64,000 nt of DNA from Streptomyces sp. NBC_01689 (GCF_036250675.1 NZ_CP109592.1:310001-374000), one strand, 5' to 3'. Positions 1-9,317 are shown, counted from the stretch's first letter. Notes: generated by a model from the letters alone, not told the origin. Translations and numbers: made by a program.

Positions 1-1026
1 GTTGGCGACGATGCCGACGACCTGGCCGTCGAGGCGGGCCAGCGCGCAGATGATGTTGCGGGCCCAGCGTTCGTGGACCTCCAGGTAGTCGCCGTCGTCG
101 ACGAGTTCCTCGATGACCTTGGTCATGTCGTAGGGCCGGTTGCCGTCCGCGGGCACCAGGTCCAGGAGGATCTCGCCGCGCCGGCCGGCCGGGTCGTGGG
201 GGGTGGTGTGCGGGGGGTTCTCGCGGTTGTTCTGCGGCAGCATCGACAGGAGGTAGCGGACCTCGGCGAGGCAGGTCTCCTCGTCGTCGTACGCGAAGTG
301 ACAGACACCGCTGGTCTCGGCGTGCACGTCGGCGCCGCCCAGCCCGTTCTGGCTGATCTCCTCACCGGTGACGGCCTTGACCACGTCCGGGCCGGTGATG
401 AACATCTGCGAGGTCTCACGGACCATGAACACGAAGTCGGTCAGCGCCGGCGAGTACGCCGCGCCGCCCGCGCACGGGCCGAGCATCACCGAGATCTGCG
501 GGATGACACCCGAGGCCTTCGTGTTGCGCTGGAAGATGCCGCCGTAGCCGGCCAGCGCCGAGACACCCTCCTGGATCCGGGCACCCGCACCGTCGTTGAG
601 GGAGACCAGCGGCGCACCCGCCGCGATGGCCATGTCCATGATCTTGTGGATCTTCGTGGCGTGCGCCTCGCCCAGCGCCCCGCCGAAGATACGGAAGTCG
701 TGCGCGTAGACGAAGACCGTGCGGCCCTCCACCGTGCCCCAGCCGGTGATCACACCGTCCGTGTACGGCTTCTTGGCCTCCAGGCCGAACCCGGTCGCCC
801 GGTGCCGCCGCAACTGCTCGACCTCCTGGAAGCTGTTCTCGTCCAGCAGCAGGGCGATGCGTTCACGGGCGGTCAGTTTGCCCTTGGCGTGCTGGGCGGC
901 GGTCGCCCTCTCGCTGGGGCCCAGCCGGGCCGCCTCACGGATCGCGTGCAGTTCCGCCACGCGTCCGCGGATGTCGGTCGGCCCCGGCTCGGCGGAGGCG
1001 GGGGCGGGGGCAGTGGTCATTGCCAT
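1..1026 (-). CDS. accB: acyl-CoA carboxylase beta (carboxyltransferase) subunit, 3' end outside window
   Basis: Transfers carboxyl from carboxybiotin to acetyl- or propionyl-CoA, giving malonyl- or methylmalonyl-CoA for polyketide synthesis. The 342 residues present read as a PccB/AccD-type carboxyltransferase: an N-terminal KGKLTARERI segment, then the oxyanion-type loops ISLNDGAGARIQEG-like (seen as VSLNDGAGARIQ) and GPCAGGAAYSPA. The C-terminal third runs off the left edge. The start was set at the ATG preceded by AAGGGATCTGAC; another ATG lies two codons on. It sits 28 bases after accE, so the two are probably one operon supplying extender units to the neighbouring cluster. Acetyl versus propionyl preference cannot be told from what is present. 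Confidence 0.9.
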   Translation of the reverse strand, partial: MAMTTAPAPASAEPGPTDIRGRVAELHAIREAARLGPSERATAAQHAKGKLTARERIALLLDENSFQEVEQLRRHRATGFGLEAKKPYTDGVITGWGTVEGRTVFVYAHDFRIFGGALGEAHATKIHKIMDMAIAAGAPLVSLNDGAGARIQEGVSALAGYGGIFQRNTKASGVIPQISVMLGPCAGGAAYSPALTDFVFMVRETSQMFITGPDVVKAVTGEEISQNGLGGADVHAETSGVCHFAYDDEETCLAEVRYLLSMLPQNNRENPPHTTPHDPAGRRGEILLDLVPADGNRPYDMTKVIEELVDDGDYLEVHERWARNIICALARLDGQVVGIVAN

Positions 1027-1054
1027 GTCAGATCCCTTTCTGGGGCGAGGTCCG

Positions 1055-1252
1055 TCACTGCCAGCCGCGCGGGCCGCGGTGGGCCCGGGGCCTCCTCCAC
1101 CAGCGGGAGCCGTTGACCGGCCTGCCCCGGCGGGCGGGTGCGCCGCCCGCGCCGAGCGCGAGCAGCACCACGGTGAGTGCGGCCAGTTCCTCTTCGCCGG
1201 CCCGCCCGCGTTCCACGCGCAGGACGGGCTCGTACTGGTCCGGCGTGCCCAT
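1055..1252 (-). CDS. accE: acyl-CoA carboxylase epsilon subunit
   Basis: A 65-residue protein with the pattern of the small actinobacterial epsilon subunit, which helps the alpha and beta chains assemble: an N-terminal PVLRVERGRAGEEELAALT stretch, a short linker, and a C-terminal Trp/Arg-rich tail (SRWWRRPRAHRGPRGW). An in-frame start 13 codons upstream is possible, but the ATG at 1252 has a strong GGAGGAGGGAGGAGG ribosome site just before it. The gene precedes accB on the same strand. Small size and low complexity keep confidence below that of accB. Confidence 0.75.
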   Translation of the reverse strand: MGTPDQYEPVLRVERGRAGEEELAALTVVLLALGAGGAPARRGRPVNGSRWWRRPRAHRGPRGWQ

Positions 1253-1976
1253 ACCTCCTCCCTCCTCCTTCTGCACCTTCGGGGACACCATCGGTCACCC
1301 CGCTCAAGAACCGCTCTCACTGCGCTCGAAGAGCACTCCACGCCACGGACGGTGACACCACGGCGGCCAGGCACGCGGCACCGGATCCGGTACGGGAGCG
1401 GCCCCCTGGGCGAGACGGGACGGTCTCCCGCCCCGGTACCGGGGCGGGAGACCGCCGGCCGCGGACGCGGCACAGGGCGTGCTCCGGGCCGGGTCCGGGT
1501 GGGGTGGGGGTGCGGGGCGGGGTGACCGGGGTGAGGTGGGCGGGGGGAAACGCTTCGGCCAGTCGCCGTGCGGGCGGGCGGGGCCGCGGGGGCCGGCGGG
1601 GTGGGCCGGCAGAGCGGGCGGCGGGGTGCGCGGGCCGGCACGCGGCGGGGGCGCGGCGGGGCGGGCACGGGGTGTCTTGACGGCGCCCGCGACGGTGATT
1701 ACGGCTGTCGCCGGCAGCCGCGCGGGCGCGCGGAAATGGACGACGGTAACCGTCTGGAGTGCGGTGACGGCGGAATCAGGAGTTCGATTCGAGCCGTGCT
1801 GCAAGCGTCCTCCAGCGCCCCCGGCAGCGTGCGTGGCAGCGGACTTGGAAGTCCGCTCGAGAACGGCTCCAGGAAATCGCTGGGGAGGGACGGCCGCGGC
1901 TAGCGTGAGCGGCGGCGCGGATTTCTGGCCACAAAAGGAACGGGACAAGGAGCTCGACGACATACGGAGGAGACCG
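1253..1976. other. intergenic region between accE and the first SARP gene
   Basis: No gene is supported here. It must hold the divergent promoters for accE-accB (leftward) and the SARP gene (rightward). The main structure is a perfect 34-bp palindrome, annotated separately. Open frames here are GC-driven and have no family resemblance. Confidence 0.6.
1421..1454. terminator. perfect 34-bp palindrome
   Basis: Two 17-base arms (left arm CGGTCTCCCGCCCCGGT) match with no mismatch and no loop around a central GGTACC. It lies between divergently read genes, so it is not a simple transcription end for either. It may insulate, terminate antisense transcripts, or be a regulator site. The function is inferred; the symmetry is read directly. 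Confidence 0.45.
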
Positions 1977-2798
1977 GTGAGGATTCAGGTTCTGGGTCCG
2001 TTGAGTGCCGAGGTCAACGGGGGATCCATCGTTCCGAGCGCGGGCAAGCCGCGACAGATCCTGTCGCTGCTGGCGTTGTATCCCGGACGGGTGATGCCCG
2101 TCCCGACCCTCATGGAGGAGATCTGGGCGACGCAGCCCCCGCAGAGCGCACTGACGACCCTGCAGACCTACATCCTGCAACTGCGCCGGCGGCTGGGCAC
2201 CGCGATGGGTCCCGGCGCGCCGGGCGGCGCCAAGGAGGTACTGGCCACCCGGCACGGCGGTTATCTGCTGCAGATCCCGCCCGACAGCGTCGACGTCCAC
2301 CAGTACGACCGGCTGACGCGGGAGGGACAGACCGCGTTCGAGCACGGCGACGACGAGGTCTCCGCCGCCCGCTTCCGCGAGGCCCTGGGCCTGTGGCAGG
2401 GGCCCGCCCTGGTCGACGTACGGCTGGGCCCGGTCCTGGAGATCGAGGTGGTACGGCTGGAGGAGAGCCGGCTGGTCACCGTGGAACGGCGTATCGACGC
2501 CGACCTGCGACTGGGCCGGCACGCCGAACTCATCGCCGAACTCATCGAACTGACCGCCCGTCACCCGCAGCACGAGGGACTGCACTCACAGGCCATGGTG
2601 GCGCTCTACCGCTCGGGCCGGCAGGCCTCCGCCCTGGAGGTCTACCGCCGACTGCGGGTCCGGCTGATCGAGGACCTGGGCGTGGAACCCTCCCCCCAGC
2701 TGCAGCGGCTGCACCAGGCCGTCCTCACCGTCGACCCCCAGCTGGACGTACTGGCCGGACCGCGCCACAGCTCCACCTACGACCTGTTCACCGCCTGA
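1977..2798 (+). CDS. SARP-family transcriptional activator
   Basis: A 273-residue Streptomyces antibiotic regulatory protein. An OmpR/PhoB-type winged-helix DNA-binding domain covers about residues 1-95 (start VRIQVLGPLSAEV, then LQTYILQLRRRLG), followed by an AfsR/DnrI bacterial activation domain to about residue 245 (LVDVRLGPVLEIE, ALEVYRRLRVRLIEDLG). Such proteins bind direct heptamer repeats and switch on polyketide genes. A long upstream open frame exists, but the GTG at 1977 follows GGAGGAGACCG and begins the conserved domain, so it is chosen. It is probably pathway-specific, one of two SARPs in this cluster. Confidence 0.92.
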   Translation: MRIQVLGPLSAEVNGGSIVPSAGKPRQILSLLALYPGRVMPVPTLMEEIWATQPPQSALTTLQTYILQLRRRLGTAMGPGAPGGAKEVLATRHGGYLLQIPPDSVDVHQYDRLTREGQTAFEHGDDEVSAARFREALGLWQGPALVDVRLGPVLEIEVVRLEESRLVTVERRIDADLRLGRHAELIAELIELTARHPQHEGLHSQAMVALYRSGRQASALEVYRRLRVRLIEDLGVEPSPQLQRLHQAVLTVDPQLDVLAGPRHSSTYDLFTA

Positions 2799-3761
2799 GC
2801 ACGTTCCCCCACCGGGCACGGCGGACAGGCCGCCCGGCCACCACCGGCCCGCGAAACCACGGCAGGTGACAGGCCGTCAGGAAATGGGTCCCGGCCCGGG
2901 TGCCGTAACAAGCGGCGTCTCCCGCCCCGGCACACCCCCGGCCCCGGGGCCGGGGGTGTGCCGGGGCGGCTCGCTGTGCGGATCGCGCGCCGCGTCAGCG
3001 CCGGGGGCGCCAGGTCGCACAGGCCCCGGAGGACCGGCCCGCACCCGGGCCGGGACGACGCGGGGCCGGCCCTGCGCAGTCCGCCCGGCCCCGGAGCTGA
3101 ACAGCGGGGCGCGGGAGGGCTGTCCGCTGTCCCGCACCGCCTCCCGGCCCGCCCCGGTCCGGCTCGTCTCCCGCCCTGCCGGCCGGCGGCCGCAGCCCGG
3201 CGTGTTCGTCCCCGGTGTGTCCGTCGCCTCTGCGTCCCCGCCCTGCCGGGCGTGGCTCACGTCCGTTCCGGGGCCCCCGTGTTCACCCGCGGCCTCCCCG
3301 GCCAGGGCCGGGCCGAAGCCGGGGCGCACGCTGTTCACCCCGCCGCACCCCTCCCTCCCCTCTGCGCTGGCTCACCTCCGATCTGCGCTGGCTCACCTCC
3401 GAGCCGGAACGGGTCCGCCGGCCACCCCTCCCCCTCCCCCTCCCCTCTCTCCGTCTGGCGCGCCGTCTGGCGCGCCGTGGTCGAAGTCGGCGCCGGGGCC
3501 GCCCCGTTCATCCCGCCTCTCCCCCGTGCTCCCCTGCGTGCTTCGTGCTCCGCCGTGCCATGGACCAAGTCGGTTCCCGGGCAGGCCCGTTCGTCTCCTG
3601 CCCGGGGGCGGCTCCGGGCCGGTGCCGGGCAGGTGCCGGGCCGCCGCCGCGTTCGTCGCACGGGCGGCCGGGGGCCTGTCGGTGTGCCCGGCCGGACCGC
3701 GGCTGCGGGCGGCGGACCCGTGGCGGTGCCGGGCACACCGTGGGTGCGGGCGGGGCGGGGT
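2799..3761. other. gene-free interval after the first SARP gene
   Basis: About 960 bases without a supportable gene. It holds a 48-bp palindrome (annotated), a 21-bp unit repeated twice at 3361-3402 (TCTGCGCTGGCTCACCTCCGA), a 12-bp GTCTGGCGCGCC doublet at 3453-3476, and C-rich tracts. The long open frames crossing it are shadows of extreme GC content. Confidence 0.6.
2922..2969. terminator. perfect 48-bp palindrome downstream of SARP gene
   Basis: Two 24-base arms pair without a single mismatch or loop, centred between 2945 and 2946 in CCCCGGGG. It follows the SARP stop codon by 124 bases and precedes the end of the convergent condensation-like gene, so a bidirectional terminator is the simplest reading. 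There is no U-run after it, which is common for Streptomyces terminators. Confidence 0.55.
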
Positions 3762-6152
3762 TCAGGGCGGCGGCGGGGTCAGGACGGAGCGGACGCCGCG
3801 GGCGAGGGCGGAGGCGCCGGCGGCGGCGTCACCGATGCCGGTCATGACCACGGCCGGAGCGGGACCGGTGCCGTACGGCAGGCGCTGGGCGAGCTCGTAG
3901 GCCGCCCGCCCGCCGGGCCCGCACCCGCACAGCACCAGCCGCCGGCCCGGCCCCCGGGCCTGGTGCGCGACGGCCTGCGGCGCGCCGGGGGCACCGTCGA
4001 CGTGGACGGCCACGATCCGCTCCGGACCCCGGTGGCCGCGCACGAACAGGTCGTAACTGCCCTGGGGCACACCGGGGACGACGACCAGACAGATCACGTC
4101 CGCGTGGGGGTGTCCGGGACGCAGCACGCTCAGCGCGGGACGCGGCGGGGGCGAGGCGGGGCGGGCCATCCGCGGGACCGCGGCCCGCTCCAGCACGTCC
4201 AGCAGCTGCCCGGCGGTGGCGTCGGCGGCCCGGTGTCCGGGCAGCGCGCGCAGCAGGCGCAGGCACTGGGCGTGCAGGGCGGCCGCGTCCTCGTCGGCCA
4301 GGCGGGCCCGGTCGTGGACGGCGCTGAGGGACAGACCGCCCCGGGCGTCATGGCGGGCGGTGAGGGTCAGCGGCCGGCCGGTGGCACCGGCCGCGGTCCG
4401 CGGGCTCGGGACGCCGATGCCCTGGGCGGCGAGTTCCCCGCGCAGCGCCTGCGGCAGCGGCAGCGGGCCCTGGAACCGCACCAGGGTGTCGGTGCACGGA
4501 TCGACGAACGGGCCGGGCACCACGCCGGCGGACGGGCCGGTGGGAGCAGTGCCCGCCGACGGGGGCGGGGCCGGGGGCCGGCCGCTCCACGCGCGGATCG
4601 ACTCGCCGGCCGCCCACGGATAGACCGCCAGGTCCAGCAGCGTGTCACGGACCTGGTGGAGCAGGCCGGTGAGGGGTTCACCGGGGTCGACGGTCACGGT
4701 CATCGGCAGCGGGCCGTCCAGCGGCCCGGGGATGCCCGCCGCGCCCGGCAGGGCGATGTCCCGGCCCGACAGCTGCACCCCGAAACTCACCGGCAGCGGC
4801 CCGCGGGCGTCCGCCGCCCGGTACAGCAGCAGCGCCCACACCAGGTGCAGGGCGCTGCTCTCCGCGGCACCGCGCAGCGCCGCCCAGGACCGCAGCCGGA
4901 AGGTCTGGGCCGCCCGCAGCCGGGTGTCCAGCAGCCCGGGCCCGTGCTGCCCGGTGGCGCCGCCCGCCCGGCCCGGCCGGGTCGCGGCGTGCCGCGGCGG
5001 CGCGGCCCGCGCCCAGAACTGCCGTGCGGCGTCGGTGTTCTGGCCCGCCAGCCAGCGGGCGTGATCACGCAGGTCGGGGCGGCGTTCCCCGCCGGGCAGC
5101 ACACCGCCCGCGGCGTAGGCGCGGTAGAACTCCCGCAGCAGCAGGTGCACGCCCCGCTCGTCCAGCAGCGCCGGATGGTACGTCAGCAGCACCCGCGGGG
5201 GCGGCGCCGGCACACCGGCCGAAACAGCCCCCCGCAGCAGGGTCAGACGCAGCAGGCCCGGCCGGTGCAGCGCGAAGCCCCGCGCCCGGTCGCGCCGCAG
5301 CATCTGCGCCCAGCCGACCTCACTGCGGGAGTGGACGGCGATGTCGGCGTCGGCGCGCGCGTGCAGCACCAGACGGGGCGAGGCGACCCAGTCGAAACAG
5401 GCCCGCAGCACCGACTCCCGGTCGACGACCGACTGCCAGGCCGCGGCGAACCGGGCCACCTCCAGCGGCCCGGACCAGTCCCAGTACAACTGCTCCAGCT
5501 GACCGCCCCCGCCCACACCCCCGTCTGCGCCCGCGCCGCCGGCGGCGTCCGGGCCGCCGAGGTCCGTACCGGCGGTGCCGCCCACGCCGTCGACACCGTG
5601 CGCGGAGGACATGTCCCGCAGGCCCTGCGTGCCGTGCGTGCCGTGCGCGTGGCGGATGTCGTACGTGTCATGGGCGCCGTACGTGTCGTACGTGTCGTGG
5701 GTGTCGTGGGCGCCGTACGTGTCGTGGGTGTCGTGGGTGTCGTGGGCGCCGTACGTGTCGTGGGTGTCGTGGGTGTCGTGGGTGTGGTGGGGGCTGTCGG
5801 CGGGGGCGAGGGCCGCGCGCAGCAGGCTCTGCTGGTGTCCGGTGACCGGGAGGACCTCGCCGCCCGGCGGGGGCGGGGACAGTACGTCGGCGAGCAGTTC
5901 CGCGGGCAGCGGGACGGGGCCCGGCGCGGCGGCGGGCGGGGTCAGGCGCAGGAGGTGACGGCCGGGCAGGTGACTGTCCAGCGCGACGTCGAAGGCACGG
6001 TGGCGCTGCGCGAGGCGGGCGGCGACGGTCTCGGCGTCCGCCGGGCCCAGCGGGCCGCACAGCTCCAGCACCAGCGGGCTGCCCGGCGACGGCGTACCCG
6101 GCTCGTGGACCACGGCGAGGACGGCGTCCCGCGGCGCGTACCGGCTGTTCAT
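3762..6152 (-). CDS. condensation-like / degenerate thioesterase-like fusion protein with HDT repeats
   Basis: A 796-residue protein. An N-terminal part (1-120) is followed by a His/Asp/Thr repeat (about 123-168), a Gly-rich linker, and a region resembling an NRPS condensation domain (about 220-680; QLYWDWSGPLEVARF, LHLVWALLLYRAADARG). The usual HHxxxDG motif reads YHPALLDERG (325-334), keeping only the second His. The C-terminal ~110 residues resemble a thioesterase (CGPGGRAAYELAQRL), but the Ser of GxSxG is Gly. It may be a structural or recognition protein, or an unusual acyl-transfer enzyme. The start has GGGAGGGC upstream. No pathway role can be assigned from sequence alone; it lies among type II polyketide genes. 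Confidence 0.7.
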   Translation of the reverse strand: MNSRYAPRDAVLAVVHEPGTPSPGSPLVLELCGPLGPADAETVAARLAQRHRAFDVALDSHLPGRHLLRLTPPAAAPGPVPLPAELLADVLSPPPPGGEVLPVTGHQQSLLRAALAPADSPHHTHDTHDTHDTYGAHDTHDTHDTYGAHDTHDTYDTYGAHDTYDIRHAHGTHGTQGLRDMSSAHGVDGVGGTAGTDLGGPDAAGGAGADGGVGGGGQLEQLYWDWSGPLEVARFAAAWQSVVDRESVLRACFDWVASPRLVLHARADADIAVHSRSEVGWAQMLRRDRARGFALHRPGLLRLTLLRGAVSAGVPAPPPRVLLTYHPALLDERGVHLLLREFYRAYAAGGVLPGGERRPDLRDHARWLAGQNTDAARQFWARAAPPRHAATRPGRAGGATGQHGPGLLDTRLRAAQTFRLRSWAALRGAAESSALHLVWALLLYRAADARGPLPVSFGVQLSGRDIALPGAAGIPGPLDGPLPMTVTVDPGEPLTGLLHQVRDTLLDLAVYPWAAGESIRAWSGRPPAPPPSAGTAPTGPSAGVVPGPFVDPCTDTLVRFQGPLPLPQALRGELAAQGIGVPSPRTAAGATGRPLTLTARHDARGGLSLSAVHDRARLADEDAAALHAQCLRLLRALPGHRAADATAGQLLDVLERAAVPRMARPASPPPRPALSVLRPGHPHADVICLVVVPGVPQGSYDLFVRGHRGPERIVAVHVDGAPGAPQAVAHQARGPGRRLVLCGCGPGGRAAYELAQRLPYGTGPAPAVVMTGIGDAAAGASALARGVRSVLTPPPP
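5672..5779. repeat. 36-bp tandem repeat, three copies, coding
   Basis: Three head-to-tail 36-bp units start at 5672, 5708 and 5744; the second and third are identical. On the minus strand each encodes HDT-HDT-HDT-YGA or a slight variant. The unit length is a multiple of three, so copy-number change keeps the frame. Confidence 0.9.
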
Positions 6153-6566
6153 CCGCCCTCCCGCAACCCGCGGACCGTGTCCGCGGCACACCGGCCGAAA
6201 CGCTCCCCGCTCCTTGCGCCCCCCACCAGCACCCGCACCGTCATCCGGCCCGCTCCCGGAGCCGGGCGCCTCACACCCGGCAGACCCGGCAGACCCGGCA
6301 GGCCTGTTCGGGCCGGCAGGGCAGACGGGCCCGTCCGGGCGGAGAAGAGGCAGTGCCGGGCGGGCTGAGGGGGGTCAGCGGGCCGGAGGGGCCGAGAGGG
6401 GTGCCCGGCGACGCGGGATCGTGGTGCCCGGCCCGGATCCGGCCGGGCGGCGGCGAAAGCTGCCGCCCGGCCTGCCGCCGGCACAGGCCCGCGCGGGGGC
6501 GGGCGGGGCGGTGCGCGGTGGAACGGCTGCGGTGGCTGCACGGTGGTTCACGACGCCCGCCTCTCG
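6153..6566. other. intergenic region
   Basis: About 410 bases between the PPTase stop and the condensation-like gene. I see no gene and no clear operator. It must carry any separate promoter of the condensation-like gene. Confidence 0.5.
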
Positions 6567-7709
6567 TCATGTCGGCTGTGCGCCGGAGCTGCCCGGCAGC
6601 CGCCAGCCTAGCGTCGCCGCAGGTGGGAGGCGTGTTCCCTCGAGCGGGTGTGGAGCGGGCCGCGAAGCGGTCTCGACCGGGTGCGACGGCCGGTGCGCGG
6701 CACTGACCAGATAACGGTCATGGACGAGATGGGTGGCGAGAATCCACCGCGCCGTGCCCGCCGGCCCGGCGCCCTCAGATGCGGCACCCTCAGATGCGGC
6801 GCCCTCGGGTCCGGGACCATCGGGTCCGGGGCGGGCGGGTCCGGGGCGGGCGGGTCCGGGGTCATCTACGGGTTCGGGGGTGGCCGGTTCGCCGGCCAGG
6901 ACGGTACGGCCCTGCGCGTCCCGGCTGAAACCGAACGCGGCGAAACGGCGCCGCATGCCGTGCCCGAGGGCCTTGGTGTAGGCCTCCTTGAGGGTCCACA
7001 GGTGCAGCAGCCGCACCGTGCGCTCGTCCTCGGGTAGCGCGGCGAGTTCGGCGGCCTCGGCGGGTGTGCACACGTAAGGGTGCAGCAGGTCGAAGGACGG
7101 GCGGCGGGTGAGGGGCTCGGCGTCCACCCCGATCGGCCCGCTGCGGCTGACCGCGACCACGATCAGCTCGTCGGTGTGGGCCAGGCTCACCTCGGTGCCG
7201 GCCAGACCGCGCAGATGGGGACGGCCGCCGGGCCGGTAGGCCAGGTCCAGGGCGTCCGCGGGCAGTTGCAGGGCGGCGGCCGCGGTGTGCTTGAGGACCA
7301 TCCGCGAGGCCGCGAACCGCAGCCGGCCCGCCGGCGCGGCCGTCTGCCGGTAGCGCGGCCAGTCACGGCCGAGCAGCCCCCGCAGTCCCGGGTCCAGCAG
7401 CGCGGCCGCCAGCCACTGTCCCCAGGTGGTGTGCACCAGGACCTGGCCGCGGTCGGTGAGCTGGTCGTGGACCTCCTCCCAGGGCCCCTCCGGACCGGCC
7501 ACGTGCAACGGCGGCCCGAGCAGCACCCCACCGCTCCCCGCCACCGCACCCGCCCCGTCCGGCACCTCCATCCGGCGGCCCCGCGGACCCGGCAGGCCCG
7601 GGCCGTCCTCGTCCGGCGGGCCGAACCCGGCCGGCAGGCGCGGCAGTTCCGGCAGGCGCGGCGGCCCGGGCCGGCCCGGAGCGGGACCCGGCCCGCCGGG
7701 TGCGCTCAC
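6567..7709 (-). CDS. 4'-phosphopantetheinyl transferase (Sfp type)
   Basis: Loads the phosphopantetheine arm from CoA onto carrier proteins such as an ACP. The two diagnostic blocks are present: IGVDAEPL (Mg-binding Asp/Glu) and, about 50 residues later, LWTLKEAYTKALG. The protein has about 380 residues with long Pro/Gly-rich extensions at both ends; the C-terminal linker has PGPARPG and EGAAS repeats, so the catalytic core is only about 220 residues. The GTG at 7709 overlaps the stop of the upstream gene (TGGTGAGC), implying translational coupling. Dedicated PPTases are known in polyketide clusters. Confidence 0.88.
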   Translation of the reverse strand: MSAPGGPGPAPGRPGPPRLPELPRLPAGFGPPDEDGPGLPGPRGRRMEVPDGAGAVAGSGGVLLGPPLHVAGPEGPWEEVHDQLTDRGQVLVHTTWGQWLAAALLDPGLRGLLGRDWPRYRQTAAPAGRLRFAASRMVLKHTAAAALQLPADALDLAYRPGGRPHLRGLAGTEVSLAHTDELIVVAVSRSGPIGVDAEPLTRRPSFDLLHPYVCTPAEAAELAALPEDERTVRLLHLWTLKEAYTKALGHGMRRRFAAFGFSRDAQGRTVLAGEPATPEPVDDPGPARPGPARPGPDGPGPEGAASEGAASEGAGPAGTARWILATHLVHDRYLVSAAHRPSHPVETASRPAPHPLEGTRLPPAATLGWRLPGSSGAQPT

Positions 7710-9295
7710 CACAGCAGCCGGGTGGCGTAGATGTCGCAGTCCACGCCGTGCCGGACCCGGTCGGCGAGTTCCGCCCAGACCTGCTCGCGCGGGTCGGCGG
7801 CCGGTCCGGGCAGCGGCACCCCGAGCCGTTCGGTGATGCCCGACAGGGCCAGCAGCGTCCAGTGCGGGCCGCCCAGGAACAGTCCGCGCCCGTCGTCCGC
7901 GGCCTCCTGGACCCCGAGCACGGCGGCCGCCAGCCACAACAGTGCCTGACGGTCCGCCAGCGCCCGTGCGGCCGCGCCCTCGGAACCGTCCCGGCCCGCC
8001 GTGCGGCACACACGGCGCAGCGCGCGGTGTTCGCTCAGCAGCCGCCGGGCCACCGCGGCCAGCGCCGCCCGCACCGTGTCCCCCGCACCGTCCACCGGCC
8101 GGGCGGCCCCCCGCACCAGCCCGGCCAGCACCACCCCGTCCCCCTCCTCGTCAGGCCCGTCCCGCCCGTCTGGGCCCTGCCCGTCGTATCCGTCGGGCCC
8201 GTCCGGGGTCTGCTCGTTCTGCCCGTTCCGGTGCTGCGGGTCCTGCTGATCGGTGCCGGGTGCGGGTGCGGGGTGGGGGTCGGCGAGCCGGAACAGGGCG
8301 GGCAGGGCGGGCGGGGCGGCAGGGTGCCGGAGGTACGGAGTGCGGGGGCTTTGGGCCAGCGTGGGCAGAGCCCGTACCAGGTGGGTCTGCCAGGCTGTGG
8401 CACCCGCCGCGTCCACCCCGGCCGCGGGCAGGTCGCGGGCGAGTTTCGCCAGCATGCGGCCCTCGGGGCCGGCCGGTCCGTGGCCGCATTCGGTCAGGAC
8501 CAGTTCGAGCCGGGCCAGTACGTCGGCCGCCACCGTGGGCACCACGTAGCCGGCGACCGCGGGCAGCAGGCCGCCGGGCACCGGGCGCGCCGCCGGGCGG
8601 CGCAGTGCCACGCTGGTCAGGCTCTCGCAGGCCAGCAGGTCGGCGAAGGCGGCGGCGAGCACGGGCCGCCACTGCCGCAGGGCCGGCTCGCTGCGGCAGC
8701 GGCCGTCGACGATCCGCGCGGCCTGGCGCAGGAGGCTGCCGGTGACGGCCAGCAGCGCGACCGGGCCCCGCAGCGCGGCGGGCACCGGGCAGGGTCCGGC
8801 GGCCGTGGCGCAGGCGTGTCCCAGCGCCACGTCCCGGCGCAGGACCGGCCGCAGGGCACGCGCCAGCTGGTCGGCCGCCGGTATCCGGCCGAGGCCCGCC
8901 GCGGCCAGCAGCCCGGCCCGCTCCTCCCCACCGCCGCCGTCCGCCCTGCCACTGTCCGGCCCGCGGCCGGTGATACGGGCGGTGGGGGCGGTGCGGGTGG
9001 TCAGGGCGGCCAGGCCGTAGGGGTTGGCGGCATCCCGGGGGTCACCGAGCAGGGCCTCCAGACGCAGCGCGGCGAGTGCCACCTCCAGGGGCGGGGGCAG
9101 CGCGGCATAACGGTGCGCCAGAGCCCCGCCGGCCCCGGGCACCGCCGCACCACCGCCCCCGCGGCTGTCTCTGCCCCTGCCGCCGCTGGTGCGGCTGTCG
9201 GCGCGGCGATTACCGCCGCCGCTGCTGTGGTCGGGGGGCGGGGCGGGCGGGAGCACGGCGGGAACGGGGCGGGGGGCGGGACGGGTGACGGCCAT
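7706..9295 (-). CDS. acyl-CoA-dehydrogenase-like protein
   Basis: A 529-residue protein. The middle resembles the C-terminal helical part of acyl-CoA dehydrogenase-like proteins of actinomycete polyketide clusters: a block like CESLTSVALRRPAARPVPGG, then GYVVPTVAADVLARLELVL, then a KLARDLPAAGVDAAG block before a Pro-rich linker. I could not identify a catalytic Glu or confirm FAD-binding residues, so activity is uncertain. The chosen ATG follows AGGAGG by six bases. The gene lies between the aromatase/cyclase and the PPTase, overlaps the latter, and belongs to one operon with them. A Gln/Asp/Gly-rich insert (about residue 330-375) looks like linker expansion. Confidence 0.5.
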   Translation of the reverse strand: MAVTRPAPRPVPAVLPPAPPPDHSSGGGNRRADSRTSGGRGRDSRGGGGAAVPGAGGALAHRYAALPPPLEVALAALRLEALLGDPRDAANPYGLAALTTRTAPTARITGRGPDSGRADGGGGEERAGLLAAAGLGRIPAADQLARALRPVLRRDVALGHACATAAGPCPVPAALRGPVALLAVTGSLLRQAARIVDGRCRSEPALRQWRPVLAAAFADLLACESLTSVALRRPAARPVPGGLLPAVAGYVVPTVAADVLARLELVLTECGHGPAGPEGRMLAKLARDLPAAGVDAAGATAWQTHLVRALPTLAQSPRTPYLRHPAAPPALPALFRLADPHPAPAPGTDQQDPQHRNGQNEQTPDGPDGYDGQGPDGRDGPDEEGDGVVLAGLVRGAARPVDGAGDTVRAALAAVARRLLSEHRALRRVCRTAGRDGSEGAAARALADRQALLWLAAAVLGVQEAADDGRGLFLGGPHWTLLALSGITERLGVPLPGPAADPREQVWAELADRVRHGVDCDIYATRLLW

Positions 9296-9317
9296 CGACG
9301 GCCTCCTGTTCATCTGT

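Noticed and set aside
2958..6368. A plus-strand open frame of 1136 codons
   Set aside because: It is antisense to the condensation-like gene, has no recognisable domain and is rich in Arg/Gly/Pro; GC-driven shadow.
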